The translations under genes were made by a program, and so were the position numbers. The notes under the pieces are model-generated. The model had not been told where the DNA came from. It saw nothing but the letters and a program-made list of their open reading frames with translations, and did not search any database. Below, piece after piece: positions 26,729-35,204 of a stretch of DNA of 49,423 nucleotides (positions are counted from its first letter, which is position 1; each line of letters starts with the position of its first letter). Source of the DNA: an uncultured Clostridia bacterium (GTDB lineage Bacteria; Bacillota; Clostridia; Christensenellales; UBA1242); the NCBI GenBank assembly GCA_944351415.1, contig CALVPQ010000012.1, positions 1 through 49,423 on the forward strand, in the 5' to 3' direction.

Positions 26729-26814
26729 GCGGAAGTGGCGAAATGGCAGACGCGCAAGTTTCAGGTGCTTGTGGTAGCAATACCATGTGGGTTCGACTCC
26801 CATCTTCCGCACCA
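26729..26814 (+). tRNA. tRNA-Leu (anticodon CAG)
   Basis: A class II tRNA with acceptor stem GCGGAAG/CTTCCGC, anticodon arm CAAGT-TTCAGGT-GCTTG giving anticodon CAG, a long variable arm (TGGTAGCAATACCA), T arm ATGGG-TTCGACT-CCCAT and encoded CCA. It reads the CUG codon. Confidence 0.95.
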
Positions 26815-26979
26815 CCAGCCCAAGCGCTGGGCGACTGTCCGGCAAAATAATCTAAAAAGTAACTCTTACTACCGCTCTTCAACCTCCAGCCCAAGCGCTG
26901 GGCGACTGTCCGGCAAAATAATCTAAAAAAAATAACCCTTACTACCGCTCTTCAACTTCCAGCCCAAGCGCTGGGCGAC
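26815..26979 (+). repeat. Tandem palindromic repeat, about 72 bp, 2.3 copies, abutting tRNA-Leu
   Basis: Units start at 26815, 26886 and 26959 (periods 71 and 73). Each begins CCAGCCCAAGCGCTGGGCGA, in which GCCCA-AGCGC-TGGGC forms a hairpin; the first two continue with CTGTCCGGCAAAATAATC and ACTACCGCTCTTCAAC. The third stops after the palindrome. The first unit begins at the base after the encoded CCA. It is REP-like, or the trace of repeated insertion at a tRNA 3' end. Confidence 0.8.
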
Positions 26980-27289
26980 AAACTTAGTTTGTATCACTAT
27001 CTAATAAAGTGAAGTAAAAGTATAAGCTTTTCCCTACCCCAAATACTAAGTGGCTATCTATAAAAATAAACCGCCAGGGGTAATTTTACCACTGAACAAG
27101 GGTTTTAAAAAATAAAATTTTTAGTGTATTATATGTTTACTTATAATTCAACAAAAATGAGTATAAGTGTATGAAAAATAAGTTTTAAATATCCATGATG
27201 TGTTTTAATAAAAAACTATATAGAATCTTAGAGTTATTTTTTCTCTTTTTGTATAGAAGTATGCTATAATACAATCAAGGAGTTTGGAT

Positions 27290-27730
27290 ATGCGTAGAAT
27301 TGCTTTAATTGGTTGTTCACAAAGTAAACTTGGAAAAGACTTCCCTAAAGCAAAATTTCCCGCAAAAGATATTTATCTTGGAAGGAATTACAAAAAATCC
27401 AGAGAAATAGGGATAAAGTATTTCAACTGCGAAGATAAATTTTTTATTTTATCAGGTAAATATGGTCTTCTTGATGAAGATGATAAAATATCTTATTATA
27501 ACACCTATCTTGGTAATTTTTCTGTTAAAGAAAAGAAAAAGTGGGCTGATATGGTTGTTTCTCAACTAAAACAAAGATTTGATTTAAAGGATACTGAGTT
27601 TGTGATTTTTGCAGGAGATAGCTATTCAAAATATATAAAAAATTACCTTAACTGTATAACTTTAAAATTTAAAGGCAGAATTATAACTTTTGAAATAAAG
27701 GAACATTTAAAAAATGGAGATAAAATATGA
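27290..27730 (+). CDS. DUF6884-like protein
   Basis: About 146 aa starting MRRIALIGCSQSKLGKDFPK, with RNYKKSREIGIKYF, FILSGKYGLLDED and FVIFAGDSYSKYI. The IGCSxSK opening and LSGKYGLL motif mark the DUF6884 group, distantly like YaaA-type proteins and found often in phages and accessory regions. The ATG at 27290 is preferred because AAGGAG stands seven bases before it; TATAAT lies at about 27265. It overlaps the GIY-YIG gene by four bases (ATGA), so the two make one operon. No activity is known for the family. Confidence 0.7.
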   Translation: MRRIALIGCSQSKLGKDFPKAKFPAKDIYLGRNYKKSREIGIKYFNCEDKFFILSGKYGLLDEDDKISYYNTYLGNFSVKEKKKWADMVVSQLKQRFDLKDTEFVIFAGDSYSKYIKNYLNCITLKFKGRIITFEIKEHLKNGDKI

Positions 27731-28287
27731 CGGACGCCTTCTTTATACAAGCATATAAACTAAGAGATAAAACCCAACTCAGCAAAATCTCTAATAACAA
27801 ACCTGGCTATTATAAATGGTGGGCAACTAGAGAAAGTCTAGATATAATTTTAGGCAAACTGAATATTAAATTTAAAGATATTGAAAATTATTTAGAAGAA
27901 AAAAATGGATATTTTTGCATTTATGTTGGAGTGGCTATAAAAGAATCACTGAAAGCACGTCTAAATTGGCACATCAATCAAATCAACAATCCAACAAATG
28001 TAAAGCATGGAACCCTGTCAACATTAAGACAAACTATATCAAGTCTTGTTGGAAAAAATATGCTTGACACAAAAGCCACAAATGATTTTATTGATAAATT
28101 GTTGATAGAATATTATTTATCTGATTATCCTATAAAATCACAAGAGGCAAAAGATGAAATTCATAAAATAGAACACAATTTGCTTAACGGCGAAGAATTA
28201 TATATTTTAAATATACAAGACAATCATCACAAATTATCACCTAAGAAGAAAATTTGTGAGTTAAGAAAAATTGCAAAACAAATCTGA
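27727..28287 (+). CDS. GIY-YIG-like nuclease
   Basis: A 186-aa protein with a GIY-YIG-type layout: PGYYKWWA near 25-33 as the first motif, FCIYVGVA near 62-69 as the second, then SLKARLNWHI with the conserved Arg. A catalytic Glu is not clear to me; later Glu residues in DEIHKIEH are candidates. The C-terminus KICELRKIAKQ is common in these proteins. It is translated as a pair with the DUF6884-like protein. I infer a nucleic-acid nicking or cleaving enzyme, perhaps in defence. Confidence 0.62.
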   Translation: MTDAFFIQAYKLRDKTQLSKISNNKPGYYKWWATRESLDIILGKLNIKFKDIENYLEEKNGYFCIYVGVAIKESLKARLNWHINQINNPTNVKHGTLSTLRQTISSLVGKNMLDTKATNDFIDKLLIEYYLSDYPIKSQEAKDEIHKIEHNLLNGEELYILNIQDNHHKLSPKKKICELRKIAKQI

Positions 28288-28319
28288 AAAATTGTTAAAT
28301 TCAAACGAGCAAAAATAAT

Positions 28320-28362
28320 AGAGTGTAAAATAACCGGTATGGTTAAGACACTCTCTTATTTT
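28320..28362. terminator. Terminator after the DUF6884/GIY-YIG operon
   Basis: AGAGTGT pairs with ACACTCT, with an inner AACC/GGTT stem and a T-rich 3' side. It lies between convergent genes. Confidence 0.7.
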
Positions 28363-28368
28363 TATTAA

Positions 28369-29583
28369 TTACCATCTTTCACTTATTTTCTTTTCATAAT
28401 TTGGTATTTCTTGTTCTAATAATTTTATCAGCTGCTTTTCAAGAGCTTCCTTACACTCACCTAGTCCATTTTGTATTTGCTCTTTTTCAAGCAAAGGCTG
28501 AGAGCGGAAAACTCTTGCCCAAAGAATTGGTCGTCTTTCTGCATTTCTGCGAGTGATATTAAACTCTTTTGGACTTTTTTGTGTTATATTATATAATTTT
28601 ATACAATCTTCATTATTTGCATTTGAAATGGTTGCCACACAATAAACTTTATTTTCACTTAAGAGGATTTCATACATAAGATTATAACCATTATTCCAGC
28701 CAAACGTTTTATCTTGTGATATAGGTATCAATTTATCCATAAATTTTGTTGTGAACCTTATATAAGTTTTACAGCAATTATCTCTATTGATAATAATGCC
28801 ATATTTCTCAGCATTGCTTTCTAAAAAATCTTTTATATATTCAGAGATTGATTCAACTTCGTCTGGCCTATACTTATAAATTAATTCTAAAACATCTTGA
28901 TATTCTCTATAAATATCAATACATATTTTCTCTAAATCTGTGTCTTTCAAAATATTTCTCCTTAACATTGATACATAATTTTTTAATAGCAGTTTAACTT
29001 CTGGGGTAAGTGAAGGGGTTTCGTTTAAAATCTCTTCAATTATTTCTTTGACTATATAATAATCTGCACAGCACCAATAATCACCATCTTGTGCTTCTTC
29101 GCCCTCGGGAGTTAGATAGATATACAAATTTTTGTAATCACTATAGATTGGTTCTATCTTACTTCTATAATCAAGTGTTTGATTTCTTCTTTCGCTTGCA
29201 AAAATTTTATTTTCTATTGTAATTGTCACCTTTTCTTTGTCTGAAACTAAAAATATATCAATATTTTTCCACTCACGTCTTATTATAAAAGAAGAAAAGT
29301 CCAAGAAAGAAATTTTTATAATATCTAAAGGTAAGTCCTTGTTATCTTTATTTTGCTTTATAACATTTTGCATGAACCTTTTTATAAACTTATCACCAAT
29401 ACCGTGATTTGCATTAGCATTAAGAAGCCATGCTAGAAAATTGCTATGCTTTATCTCCTTATATACCATGCCAGTTATCTCAAAAAAATTTACTTCATTT
29501 TTTAATTTTGTAATTTGAGTTAGTTTATCTATATTAAGTATAAACTCTTCTAATCTTTCAACAATTTTCTTCTCCTCAGTCAT
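28369..29583 (-). CDS. PD-(D/E)XK nuclease superfamily protein (PDDEXK_4 type)
   Basis: A 404-aa protein. The N-terminal half carries the features of this group: NEVNFFEITGMVYKEIKHSN with FLAWLLNANANHGIGDKF, then REWKNIDIFLVS and ITIENKIFASERRNQ. These supply the active-site Glu, Asp and ExK; ENK is the strand with the Lys. The remaining 200 aa are helical and less conserved. The family is frequent in defence islands and accessory regions. It stands alone, convergent with the DUF6884/GIY-YIG pair, close to tRNA-Leu. Confidence 0.78.
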   Translation of the reverse strand: MTEEKKIVERLEEFILNIDKLTQITKLKNEVNFFEITGMVYKEIKHSNFLAWLLNANANHGIGDKFIKRFMQNVIKQNKDNKDLPLDIIKISFLDFSSFIIRREWKNIDIFLVSDKEKVTITIENKIFASERRNQTLDYRSKIEPIYSDYKNLYIYLTPEGEEAQDGDYWCCADYYIVKEIIEEILNETPSLTPEVKLLLKNYVSMLRRNILKDTDLEKICIDIYREYQDVLELIYKYRPDEVESISEYIKDFLESNAEKYGIIINRDNCCKTYIRFTTKFMDKLIPISQDKTFGWNNGYNLMYEILLSENKVYCVATISNANNEDCIKLYNITQKSPKEFNITRRNAERRPILWARVFRSQPLLEKEQIQNGLGECKEALEKQLIKLLEQEIPNYEKKISERW

Positions 29584-29632
29584 CTATATCTCCAATACTA
29601 AATTATTATTTTTAAATGATTTTTTTAAAGTT

Positions 29633-30475
29633 CTAATTTTTATCCTTATTAGGGTTTACACTTAATTCTTCTTGATTAGTAATTGGAATTTCTGCTATCT
29701 CTTCTGTATCTTTCATATCGTTAGCTAATTTTATTTTTTTCTTAGGAAAATACAAATATAAATCATTATATGTTTTATACCATCGCTTTCCCTTTGGTCT
29801 TGTGAAATATTCATATAGCGATGTGAAAGCAAATATTAAAACAGGCATACAAATCACAAACAGCCACCACTTAAATGCTGGAAGTTCAACAGGTCCATGA
29901 ACTAAATACATTGCATTAGGGCTTGGAAGTCCACCTAGATAAAATATAAGTTCAACTAAACCGTCTACTACGCCACAAGACAATAAACCAATTGAATAAG
30001 GAACAAGATTATAAACATTGATTTTTACATAGCCACCAACAAATAGCCATAGACAACCAACAAGCATACATGAATGAGAAAAAGCTGATTGAAGTGTTGC
30101 CCAGTTGTTAAATCCAGGTGGGGTGACAAATAAAGTTACAAGTGAACCTATCACTCCGCCATAAGCCACAAAGGTTGATATGCATTTGAAGAGCTTTGAT
30201 TTTTTATTCCACCACAAACTTGCAAATAATAAAAGATACATCATGTAGTTGCAAAAATATATTGGAAAAAGTTGATTGTCGTAAGAATTTCCTATTCCAC
30301 CATTTGCAAAAAGTGTGGTATACATTGTTGAAACATGAAAGAATAGGCAAGCAACCGACCAAAATAGTAAAAATAGGTCTTTAAATAATTGCTTTTTTAT
30401 AAAGTGTGCCCCAAAAAGAATAAGTGATATAACCAATAATGAAATAATTATGTATAAAATATGTTCGGTGCTCAT
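29633..30475 (-). CDS. YwaF-like integral membrane protein
   Basis: 280 aa with about seven hydrophobic segments and a hydrophilic tail. Landmarks are FFHVSTMYTT, QLFPIYFCNYMMYLLLFAS, AFSHSCMLVGCLWL and YLVHGPVELPAFKWW. These match the YwaF/TP0381 family of Firmicutes and spirochaete membrane proteins (TIGR02206 type). Function unknown. ATG preceded by GGAG. Confidence 0.68.
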   Translation of the reverse strand: MSTEHILYIIISLLVISLILFGAHFIKKQLFKDLFLLFWSVACLFFHVSTMYTTLFANGGIGNSYDNQLFPIYFCNYMMYLLLFASLWWNKKSKLFKCISTFVAYGGVIGSLVTLFVTPPGFNNWATLQSAFSHSCMLVGCLWLFVGGYVKINVYNLVPYSIGLLSCGVVDGLVELIFYLGGLPSPNAMYLVHGPVELPAFKWWLFVICMPVLIFAFTSLYEYFTRPKGKRWYKTYNDLYLYFPKKKIKLANDMKDTEEIAEIPITNQEELSVNPNKDKN

Positions 30476-30628
30476 AAATTCTCCTAATAAAAAATTTTAC
30501 CCTCTCAGTATATCATATAAAAATTTTTTGTGCAAACTCTTTGCTAAAATAAACAAATAATAAAGAAAAGACATAATAAAAACTTATAACCATTTTTAAT
30601 TTTAATTTAAGTATGGTATAATCTAATT

Positions 30629-31549
30629 ATGTCGAAGATGAAAAAAGAAACAAAAACTAAACTTATTAAAATTTTAATTATAGCTGTGGTTCTTGTTCTG
30701 CTTGTGCTTGCAATATATTTGCCACTTGAGCTTACAGGGGCTATCGATAAAATAGATAGTGCTGAAGAACTGGGAGATTTTATTCGAAAAGGTGGAGTTT
30801 ATAGCTATATTATATTTTTTGTTTTGCAATTCTTGCAAGTGACCTTTCTTCCCCTTCCTGCCGCAGTTACAACTATTGCAGGAACACTTGTTTTTGAAAA
30901 TATTTGGCTTACCTTTGCCCTTAGTCTTTCAGCTGTGCTATGCGGAAGCGCCTTTGCATTCTTCCTTGGACGAAAGGTTGGAAGAAAATTGGTTGTTTGG
31001 GTTGCTGGTGAAAAAGATGCTGCTAAATGGGAAGAAAAATTAAAACGTGGAAAATTTGTCTTTTTTCTTATGATGCTTTTTCCTATCTTCCCTGATGACA
31101 TACTTTGCATTGTGGCTGGGTGCATTGGAATGAGTTGGAAATTCTTTATGATTTCAAACCTTATATCTCGCCCTATTTCAATCGGTTGCCTTTGCTTCTT
31201 TGGAAGCGGAAGCATCATACCATTCAGTGGCTGGGGAATACCCGTTTGGATTGCTCTCGTTATTATTGGAATAATTGTATTTTATCTTAGCATTAAATTT
31301 CAACCACAAATTGAAGATTTTATTATAAAAACAGCAAATAAAATAGCAGGCAAAAAATCCATTAAACAACTTCCAGTTGTTTTATATTCAAAGTCAAATA
31401 AATCATTTATTATGACTTGTGAAACACAAGAACAAAAAGTTGTTTTAAACAATACCGCCTATTTAAAAACAGAGGTAAAATATTTAAGATATATTGTTAA
31501 AAGAGAACAGAAAAACAAAAAAAATAAAAAAAATAAGAAAAAATTTTAA
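30629..31549 (+). CDS. TVP38/TMEM64-family membrane protein
   Basis: 306 aa. One N-terminal membrane segment, then the conserved SNARE-associated (VTT) region: FVLQFLQVTFLPLPAAVTTI, AGTLVF, CGSAFAFFLGRKVGR, and FPDDILCIVAGCIGMSWKFF. Related proteins move lipids or undecaprenyl carriers across the membrane. The C-terminus has about 70 extra residues ending in a Lys/Asn run, unlike the usual 200-230 aa family members. Confidence 0.85.
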   Translation: MSKMKKETKTKLIKILIIAVVLVLLVLAIYLPLELTGAIDKIDSAEELGDFIRKGGVYSYIIFFVLQFLQVTFLPLPAAVTTIAGTLVFENIWLTFALSLSAVLCGSAFAFFLGRKVGRKLVVWVAGEKDAAKWEEKLKRGKFVFFLMMLFPIFPDDILCIVAGCIGMSWKFFMISNLISRPISIGCLCFFGSGSIIPFSGWGIPVWIALVIIGIIVFYLSIKFQPQIEDFIIKTANKIAGKKSIKQLPVVLYSKSNKSFIMTCETQEQKVVLNNTAYLKTEVKYLRYIVKREQKNKKNKKNKKKF

Positions 31550-31550
31550 T

Positions 31551-31583
31551 AAAAAATATTGGTGTTTAAAGCCAATATTTTTT
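31551..31583. terminator. Bidirectional terminator
   Basis: AAAAAATATTGG pairs with CCAATATTTTTT across a 9-base loop, between the TVP38-like gene and the divIC-like gene. Confidence 0.85.
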
Positions 31584-31606
31584 ATAATACCATTTTAAAA
31601 ATAAAA

Positions 31607-31846
31607 TCAAATAATATCATTTTGAAAATAAAATATAAACTCCTGCTTAGCAGCATTCTGGGCATCTTCTTGTGTGTTATTTTCCATATCTTCTAAACTA
31701 TCAGAAATTTGGTCGTTGGCTTCTTGTAGGTCTTGAAGCCTCTGTCTTTGTTGATACACCACGATTGATGTTATAATAACAAAAGCTATTAAAACTATCA
31801 GCCCAATTATACATGCCCATTTACTCCACTTTTTTCTTTTTTCCAT
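31607..31846 (-). CDS. divIC: FtsB/DivIC-like septum protein
   Basis: 79 aa with a basic start, one membrane segment (WACIIGLIVLIAFVIITSIV) and a coiled coil (QQRQRLQDLQEANDQISDSL). This is the FtsB/DivIC (septum formation initiator) layout. The gene follows yabQ with a 26-base overlap, the order seen in Bacillus and Clostridia (yabP-yabQ-divIC). It would act in the divisome with FtsL and FtsQ/DivIB. Confidence 0.75.
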   Translation of the reverse strand: MEKRKKWSKWACIIGLIVLIAFVIITSIVVYQQRQRLQDLQEANDQISDSLEDMENNTQEDAQNAAKQEFIFYFQNDII

Positions 31847-32171
31847 TTTTCTTCTCTTTTACACGATTATACCATTTTTTTACACACTTTGTCCATAAAA
31901 ATTTTGATAAAACTCTTTCTATATATATTGAAAGCAAAAAAGTTAATACCACATAAACTCTAAATTGCCCATAATTTACATTTAAGTTGACAATATATAA
32001 TATAGCAAAAGCAAACACAGTGGCAAGAAAATCAAATAAAATTTTTGAGTATTTATCATTTCCACTTAAAAAAGCCAAAGTTTTGAGTATGTCAAAAATA
32101 ATCCCGCCTGCAATACCCGACAAGAAAACCACGAAGAATACAAGTGGCTGTGATAAAGTTGAATATAACAA
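31821..32171 (-). CDS. yabQ: YabQ-like spore cortex protein
   Basis: 116 aa with four hydrophobic segments (FFVVFLSGIAGGIIFDILK, then FLATVFAFAILYIVN, FRVYVVLTFLLSIYIE). This agrees with YabQ, a mother-cell membrane protein needed for cortex formation. It sits directly after yabP and overlaps the divIC-like gene. Its presence suggests an endospore-forming lineage. The C-terminus is Lys-rich and extended. Confidence 0.75.
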   Translation of the reverse strand: MLYSTLSQPLVFFVVFLSGIAGGIIFDILKTLAFLSGNDKYSKILFDFLATVFAFAILYIVNLNVNYGQFRVYVVLTFLLSIYIERVLSKFLWTKCVKKWYNRVKEKKNGKKKKVE

Positions 32172-32420
32172 TTATTTAAAAATCCTTTTAATAAGTGGTT
32201 GTTTTTTCCCACCATGCTCATTTAATTTTATAAGGTTAAAATTGCCACTTAAATACACTTCCCCCTCGTCAAGATTAAGTTTTTTGACCTCTATATTATT
32301 TCCACTTATCACCATCACATTCTCGCCCTTTTCTATAACAGCCTGTGTTTGTGATGAAGAAATAACCTTAGTTATACCTTTAATAAAAAGTGAATTACCT
32401 TCTAAATGCAAAACTTCCAT
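32172..32420 (-). CDS. yabP: YabP-family sporulation protein
   Basis: About 82 aa: LEGNSLFIKGITKVISSSQ, then VMVISGNNIEVKKLNLDEGE, the YabP beta-rich fold. I start it at the ATG at 32420, which has AGGAGA before it, and not at the longer frame reaching 32675, which runs antisense through the pseudouridine synthase gene. First gene of yabP-yabQ-divIC. YabP partners YabQ in cortex assembly. Confidence 0.78.
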   Translation of the reverse strand: MEVLHLEGNSLFIKGITKVISSSQTQAVIEKGENVMVISGNNIEVKKLNLDEGEVYLSGNFNLIKLNEHGGKKQPLIKRIFK

Positions 32421-32511
32421 ATTTTCTCCTAAAAAACTATTAAAATATATATATTCTATTAACATTTTAAAAATGATAGGCAAAACACAAAAATTTATGT
32501 AAAATAGAGTT

Positions 32512-33354
32512 ATGAAAAAATTAGAGTTTATAAGTGAAAGAGATTCAAGATTGTCAAACCTACTGTCTGATAAAGGTTTTTCATACAATAATGTTTGCCG
32601 TCTTTTGAAAAATAAAGATATTAGAGTTGATGGTGCTAAAATTTCAACTAATATACCTGTTGAAAGCGGAAGCATAATAACTGTGTTCTATGATGAGAAC
32701 ATGAAACGAACAGAACAAAAAATAGAAGTAATTTATCAAGACGATAACGTCGTTATTATCAATAAACCTCAAGGTATTGAAGTGGAAGGCGAAAATGGAG
32801 TTGCAAAGAAGTTAAATGCTTATGCTGTTCATAGGCTTGACCGTAATACAACTGGACTTATGGTGCTTGCAAAAAATCTCCAAGCTAAAGCTGAACTTGA
32901 TAAAGCATTTAAAAATCGCAGTCTTATTAAAAAATATCTTGCGGAAGTTGTTGGAAGCACAAATTTTAATGGTGGGAACTATAAAGCCTATCTAGTGAAA
33001 GATGCAAGCAAAAGTTTAGTTAAAATATACAATAAAAAGGTTGCAGGCTCTAGTGAAATTACATCTATTTTTAAAACACTTAAGTCATCGCCAACGTCTA
33101 GCATTGTTGAATGCACTCTTGTGAGCGGAAAAACTCATCAGCTGAGAGCTCACCTTGCATTTTTAGGGCACCCTATCATTGGTGATGGCAAATATGGCAA
33201 AAATGAGGATAATAAAAAATTTAAGAAAAAATTTCAACAGCTTCACTGCTATTATCTTAAATTTGACGGACTGAACGGAAATCTAAATTACTTAAATGAA
33301 AAAGAATTTATAAATATCCCAAATTTTTATAAGAATATTGATATAAAAAACTAA
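32512..33354 (+). CDS. RluA-family pseudouridine synthase
   Basis: 280 aa with an N-terminal S4 RNA-binding domain (about 12-60, RLSNLLSDKGFSYNNVCRLL) and an RluA catalytic domain with HRLDRNTTGLMVLA, where Asp110 is the nucleophile, then KKYLAEV and the KTHQLRAHLAFLGHPIIGD block. It converts uridine to pseudouridine in rRNA or tRNA; the exact site cannot be told. It diverges from yabP. Confidence 0.9.
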   Translation: MKKLEFISERDSRLSNLLSDKGFSYNNVCRLLKNKDIRVDGAKISTNIPVESGSIITVFYDENMKRTEQKIEVIYQDDNVVIINKPQGIEVEGENGVAKKLNAYAVHRLDRNTTGLMVLAKNLQAKAELDKAFKNRSLIKKYLAEVVGSTNFNGGNYKAYLVKDASKSLVKIYNKKVAGSSEITSIFKTLKSSPTSSIVECTLVSGKTHQLRAHLAFLGHPIIGDGKYGKNEDNKKFKKKFQQLHCYYLKFDGLNGNLNYLNEKEFINIPNFYKNIDIKN

Positions 33355-33430
33355 AAAATAATTTAAAATTATCAAAATTTTCTTTTAAAAGATAAAGTTA
33401 CATTTAATTTTAATTTTATTTAAAAATTTA

Positions 33431-33459
33431 TTGACAAAGTTTTTTTTTAGTTTTATAAT
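33431..33459 (+). promoter_or_regulatory. Promoter of the aspS-gatCAB operon
   Basis: Consensus TTGACA (33431-33436), 17-base spacer, TATAAT (33454-33459). It places the RNA start near 33466, at the first base of the T-box leader. Confidence 0.85.
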
Positions 33460-33465
33460 CTTTAC

Positions 33466-33747
33466 AAAGCATTGATGAAGAAAAGTAACATGATAAGTTA
33501 TTTGTCAGAGAGGCAAATCGTGGCTGAAAGTTTGCTAAATAATACATGCGAAAGAACACTTCGGAGCAATTTCTTTGAACGTAAAGTATAGCAAATTCTT
33601 TATCAGTAAGGGAAATCGGGAAAGCCCGTGATAGCTTGTTTTTAAGAGGCGAGCCTTTTAAAAGGTTTGCAAGTTAGGTGGCACCGCGAGTCATTCGTCC
33701 TAACACATAGACAAAAAGTCTTATGCGTTTAGGCGAATGACTTTTTT
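33466..33747 (+). promoter_or_regulatory. T-box leader of the aspS-gatCAB operon
   Basis: A tRNA-sensing riboswitch. Stem I begins near GATGAAG with AGAGAGGCAAA and GGCTGAAAG; the 5' arm AGTTTGCTA pairs with TAGCAAATT. The T-box core AGGTGGCACCGCG is at 33676-33688, with UGGC (33679-33682) complementary to a GCCA tRNA end, as on tRNA-Asp, -Asn and -Glu. The terminator pairs GTCATTCG (33690-33697) with CGAATGAC (33734-33741), plus CCTAA with TTAGG, followed by six T. The likely specifier is GAAC at 33577-33580, which contains overlapping Glu (GAA) and Asn (AAC) codons. Uncharged tRNA would favour the antiterminator and switch on aspS-gatCAB. Confidence 0.9.
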
Positions 33748-33764
33748 GTTTATCTAGGCTTAAA

Positions 33765-33867
33765 GGCGAGAGCTTGCAACTTGGCTACGACACTAGCCAA
33801 GTTTGATAAAAGGGTTGCACCCTTTTATTGCAAATTCAAGTATGCTTGAATTTGCCAAGCTCTCGCC
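33765..33867 (+). other. Four-way-junction element, copy 1 (upstream of aspS)
   Basis: A 103-base element. The 12-bp outer stem GGCGAGAGCTTG (33765-33776) pairs with CAAGCTCTCGCC (33856-33867). It encloses three perfect hairpins: AACTTGGCTA/TAGCCAAGTT (33778-33803), ATAAAAGGG/CCCTTTTAT (33806-33828) and GCAAATTCAAG/CTTGAATTTGC (33830-33855). Linkers are 1, 2, 1 and 0 bases. It lies between the T-box terminator and the aspS ribosome binding site. A second element with the same fold but other sequences is at 41786-41880. Confidence 0.85.
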
Positions 33868-33902
33868 CCTGCTCTAAACAAATTATAAAACAGGAGGTAA
33901 AA

Positions 33903-35204
33903 ATGGAAAACTACGTTAGAACAGACCTTGCTTCTGCTCAAGGCAAGGTTGAAGTATGGGCATGGATAGAGAAAGTCCGTGACCAAAAGAGCATGCAATT
34001 TGTAATCTTGCGAGATAGAAGCGGAATGCTTCAGATGACAATCGAGAAGGCAAAACAACCTGAAATGGCTGAAGTTGTTTCACACTTCATTCAAGATTAT
34101 TATGTTAAAGTTCGCGGAACAGTTGTGCCAAATGAATATGTTAAACTTGGCAAAAAAGAGCTTATCCCAGACACCTTAGAAGTGCTTTCAAAGGCAGAAG
34201 TATCACCTATTGACGGAGAAAGTTCAATTGACCAACGCCTCGACTATCGCTGGATTGACCTTAGGGACCCTAAAAAACGTCTTATCTTTGAAGCACAAAC
34301 AGCACTTACTCAAGGCATGAGAAACTATTGTATTGAAAATGGATTTATTGAAGTTCACTGCCCAACAACTATTAAAAATGAAAGTGAATCAGGCTCAGGT
34401 GTTTTTGAAGTTAAATATTTTGACAAAAAAGCTTATCTTATTCAAAGCCCACAATTCTATAAACAGATGGCAATAGCTGCAGGCTTTGAAAAAGTGTTTA
34501 TTGCAACACCAATATATCGTGCTGAAAAATCTTACACAAGAAAACACACAACAGAGTTTTCTGGTTTTGACCTTGAATTTGCAAATGTTTCTTCTGTTGA
34601 AGATGTTATGAAAGTGGAAGAAGAACTTATTCATGCAGGGCTTAAGGAAGTCAGTGAAAAGTATGGCGAAAAAATCAAAGAAATGCTTGGTGTTGATGTT
34701 ATCGTTCCAACACTTCCTTTCCCAAGAGTTACAATGAAGGAAGTTTACAAAATTCTTGAGGACGAGTGTGACTACCCTCTCGACGAAGGTGCTGACCTTG
34801 ACACAGAAGCTGAAAACCTTCTTTCTGCATATATGATGAAGAAAAATAACCACCAATTCTTCTTTGTTAAAGACTATCCAAGCGATGTTCGCCCATTCTA
34901 TTCAATGCACAAGGCAGATGACCCTGCATACAGCGAAACCTATGACCTTTATTATAAGGATATAGAAATCACAAGCGGAGCTATGAGAGAACATAGACCA
35001 GACATCTTAGCAAAACAAATAGCAGACAAGGGAATAGACCCTAAAACAATGGAAGAGAACTATATTAACTTCTTTAAATATGGTTGCCCACCACACGGCG
35101 GATTTGGACTTGGTCTTGACAGACTTACAATGATTATGCTTGACATTCCAACCATTAAAGAGGCTATGTTCGTATTCCGTGGTCCAGATAGACTTAACCC
35201 TTGA
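33903..35204 (+). CDS. aspS: Aspartyl-tRNA synthetase, archaeal-type, probably non-discriminating
   Basis: 434 aa, much shorter than the usual bacterial AspRS (about 590). An N-terminal OB-fold (VEVWAWIEKVRDQKSMQFVI) is followed by the class II core: motif 2 around IYRAEKSYTRKHTTEFSGF and motif 3 GFGLGLDRLTMIML. This is the AspRS2 type of Clostridia, which charges both tRNA-Asp and tRNA-Asn with Asp. The Asp-tRNA-Asn product is then amidated by GatCAB, encoded next. The start is the ATG at 33903 with CAGGAGG before it. Under T-box control. Its last 37 coding bases are duplicated 242 bases downstream. Confidence 0.92.
   Translation: MENYVRTDLASAQGKVEVWAWIEKVRDQKSMQFVILRDRSGMLQMTIEKAKQPEMAEVVSHFIQDYYVKVRGTVVPNEYVKLGKKELIPDTLEVLSKAEVSPIDGESSIDQRLDYRWIDLRDPKKRLIFEAQTALTQGMRNYCIENGFIEVHCPTTIKNESESGSGVFEVKYFDKKAYLIQSPQFYKQMAIAAGFEKVFIATPIYRAEKSYTRKHTTEFSGFDLEFANVSSVEDVMKVEEELIHAGLKEVSEKYGEKIKEMLGVDVIVPTLPFPRVTMKEVYKILEDECDYPLDEGADLDTEAENLLSAYMMKKNNHQFFFVKDYPSDVRPFYSMHKADDPAYSETYDLYYKDIEITSGAMREHRPDILAKQIADKGIDPKTMEENYINFFKYGCPPHGGFGLGLDRLTMIMLDIPTIKEAMFVFRGPDRLNP

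Noticed and set aside
26815..26979. CRISPR array candidate
   Set aside because: The whole 72-bp unit repeats, including what would be spacers, only 2.3 copies exist and no cas genes are near.
32421..32675. Extended N-terminus of the YabP-like protein
   Set aside because: It would run antisense through the pseudouridine synthase gene; the ATG at 32420 has AGGAGA and gives the normal family length.
33554..33557. Another GAAC in the T-box leader as specifier
   Set aside because: It is in the GAACACTTCGGAG stretch typical of the distal part of stem I; the later GAAC is better placed before the closing arm.
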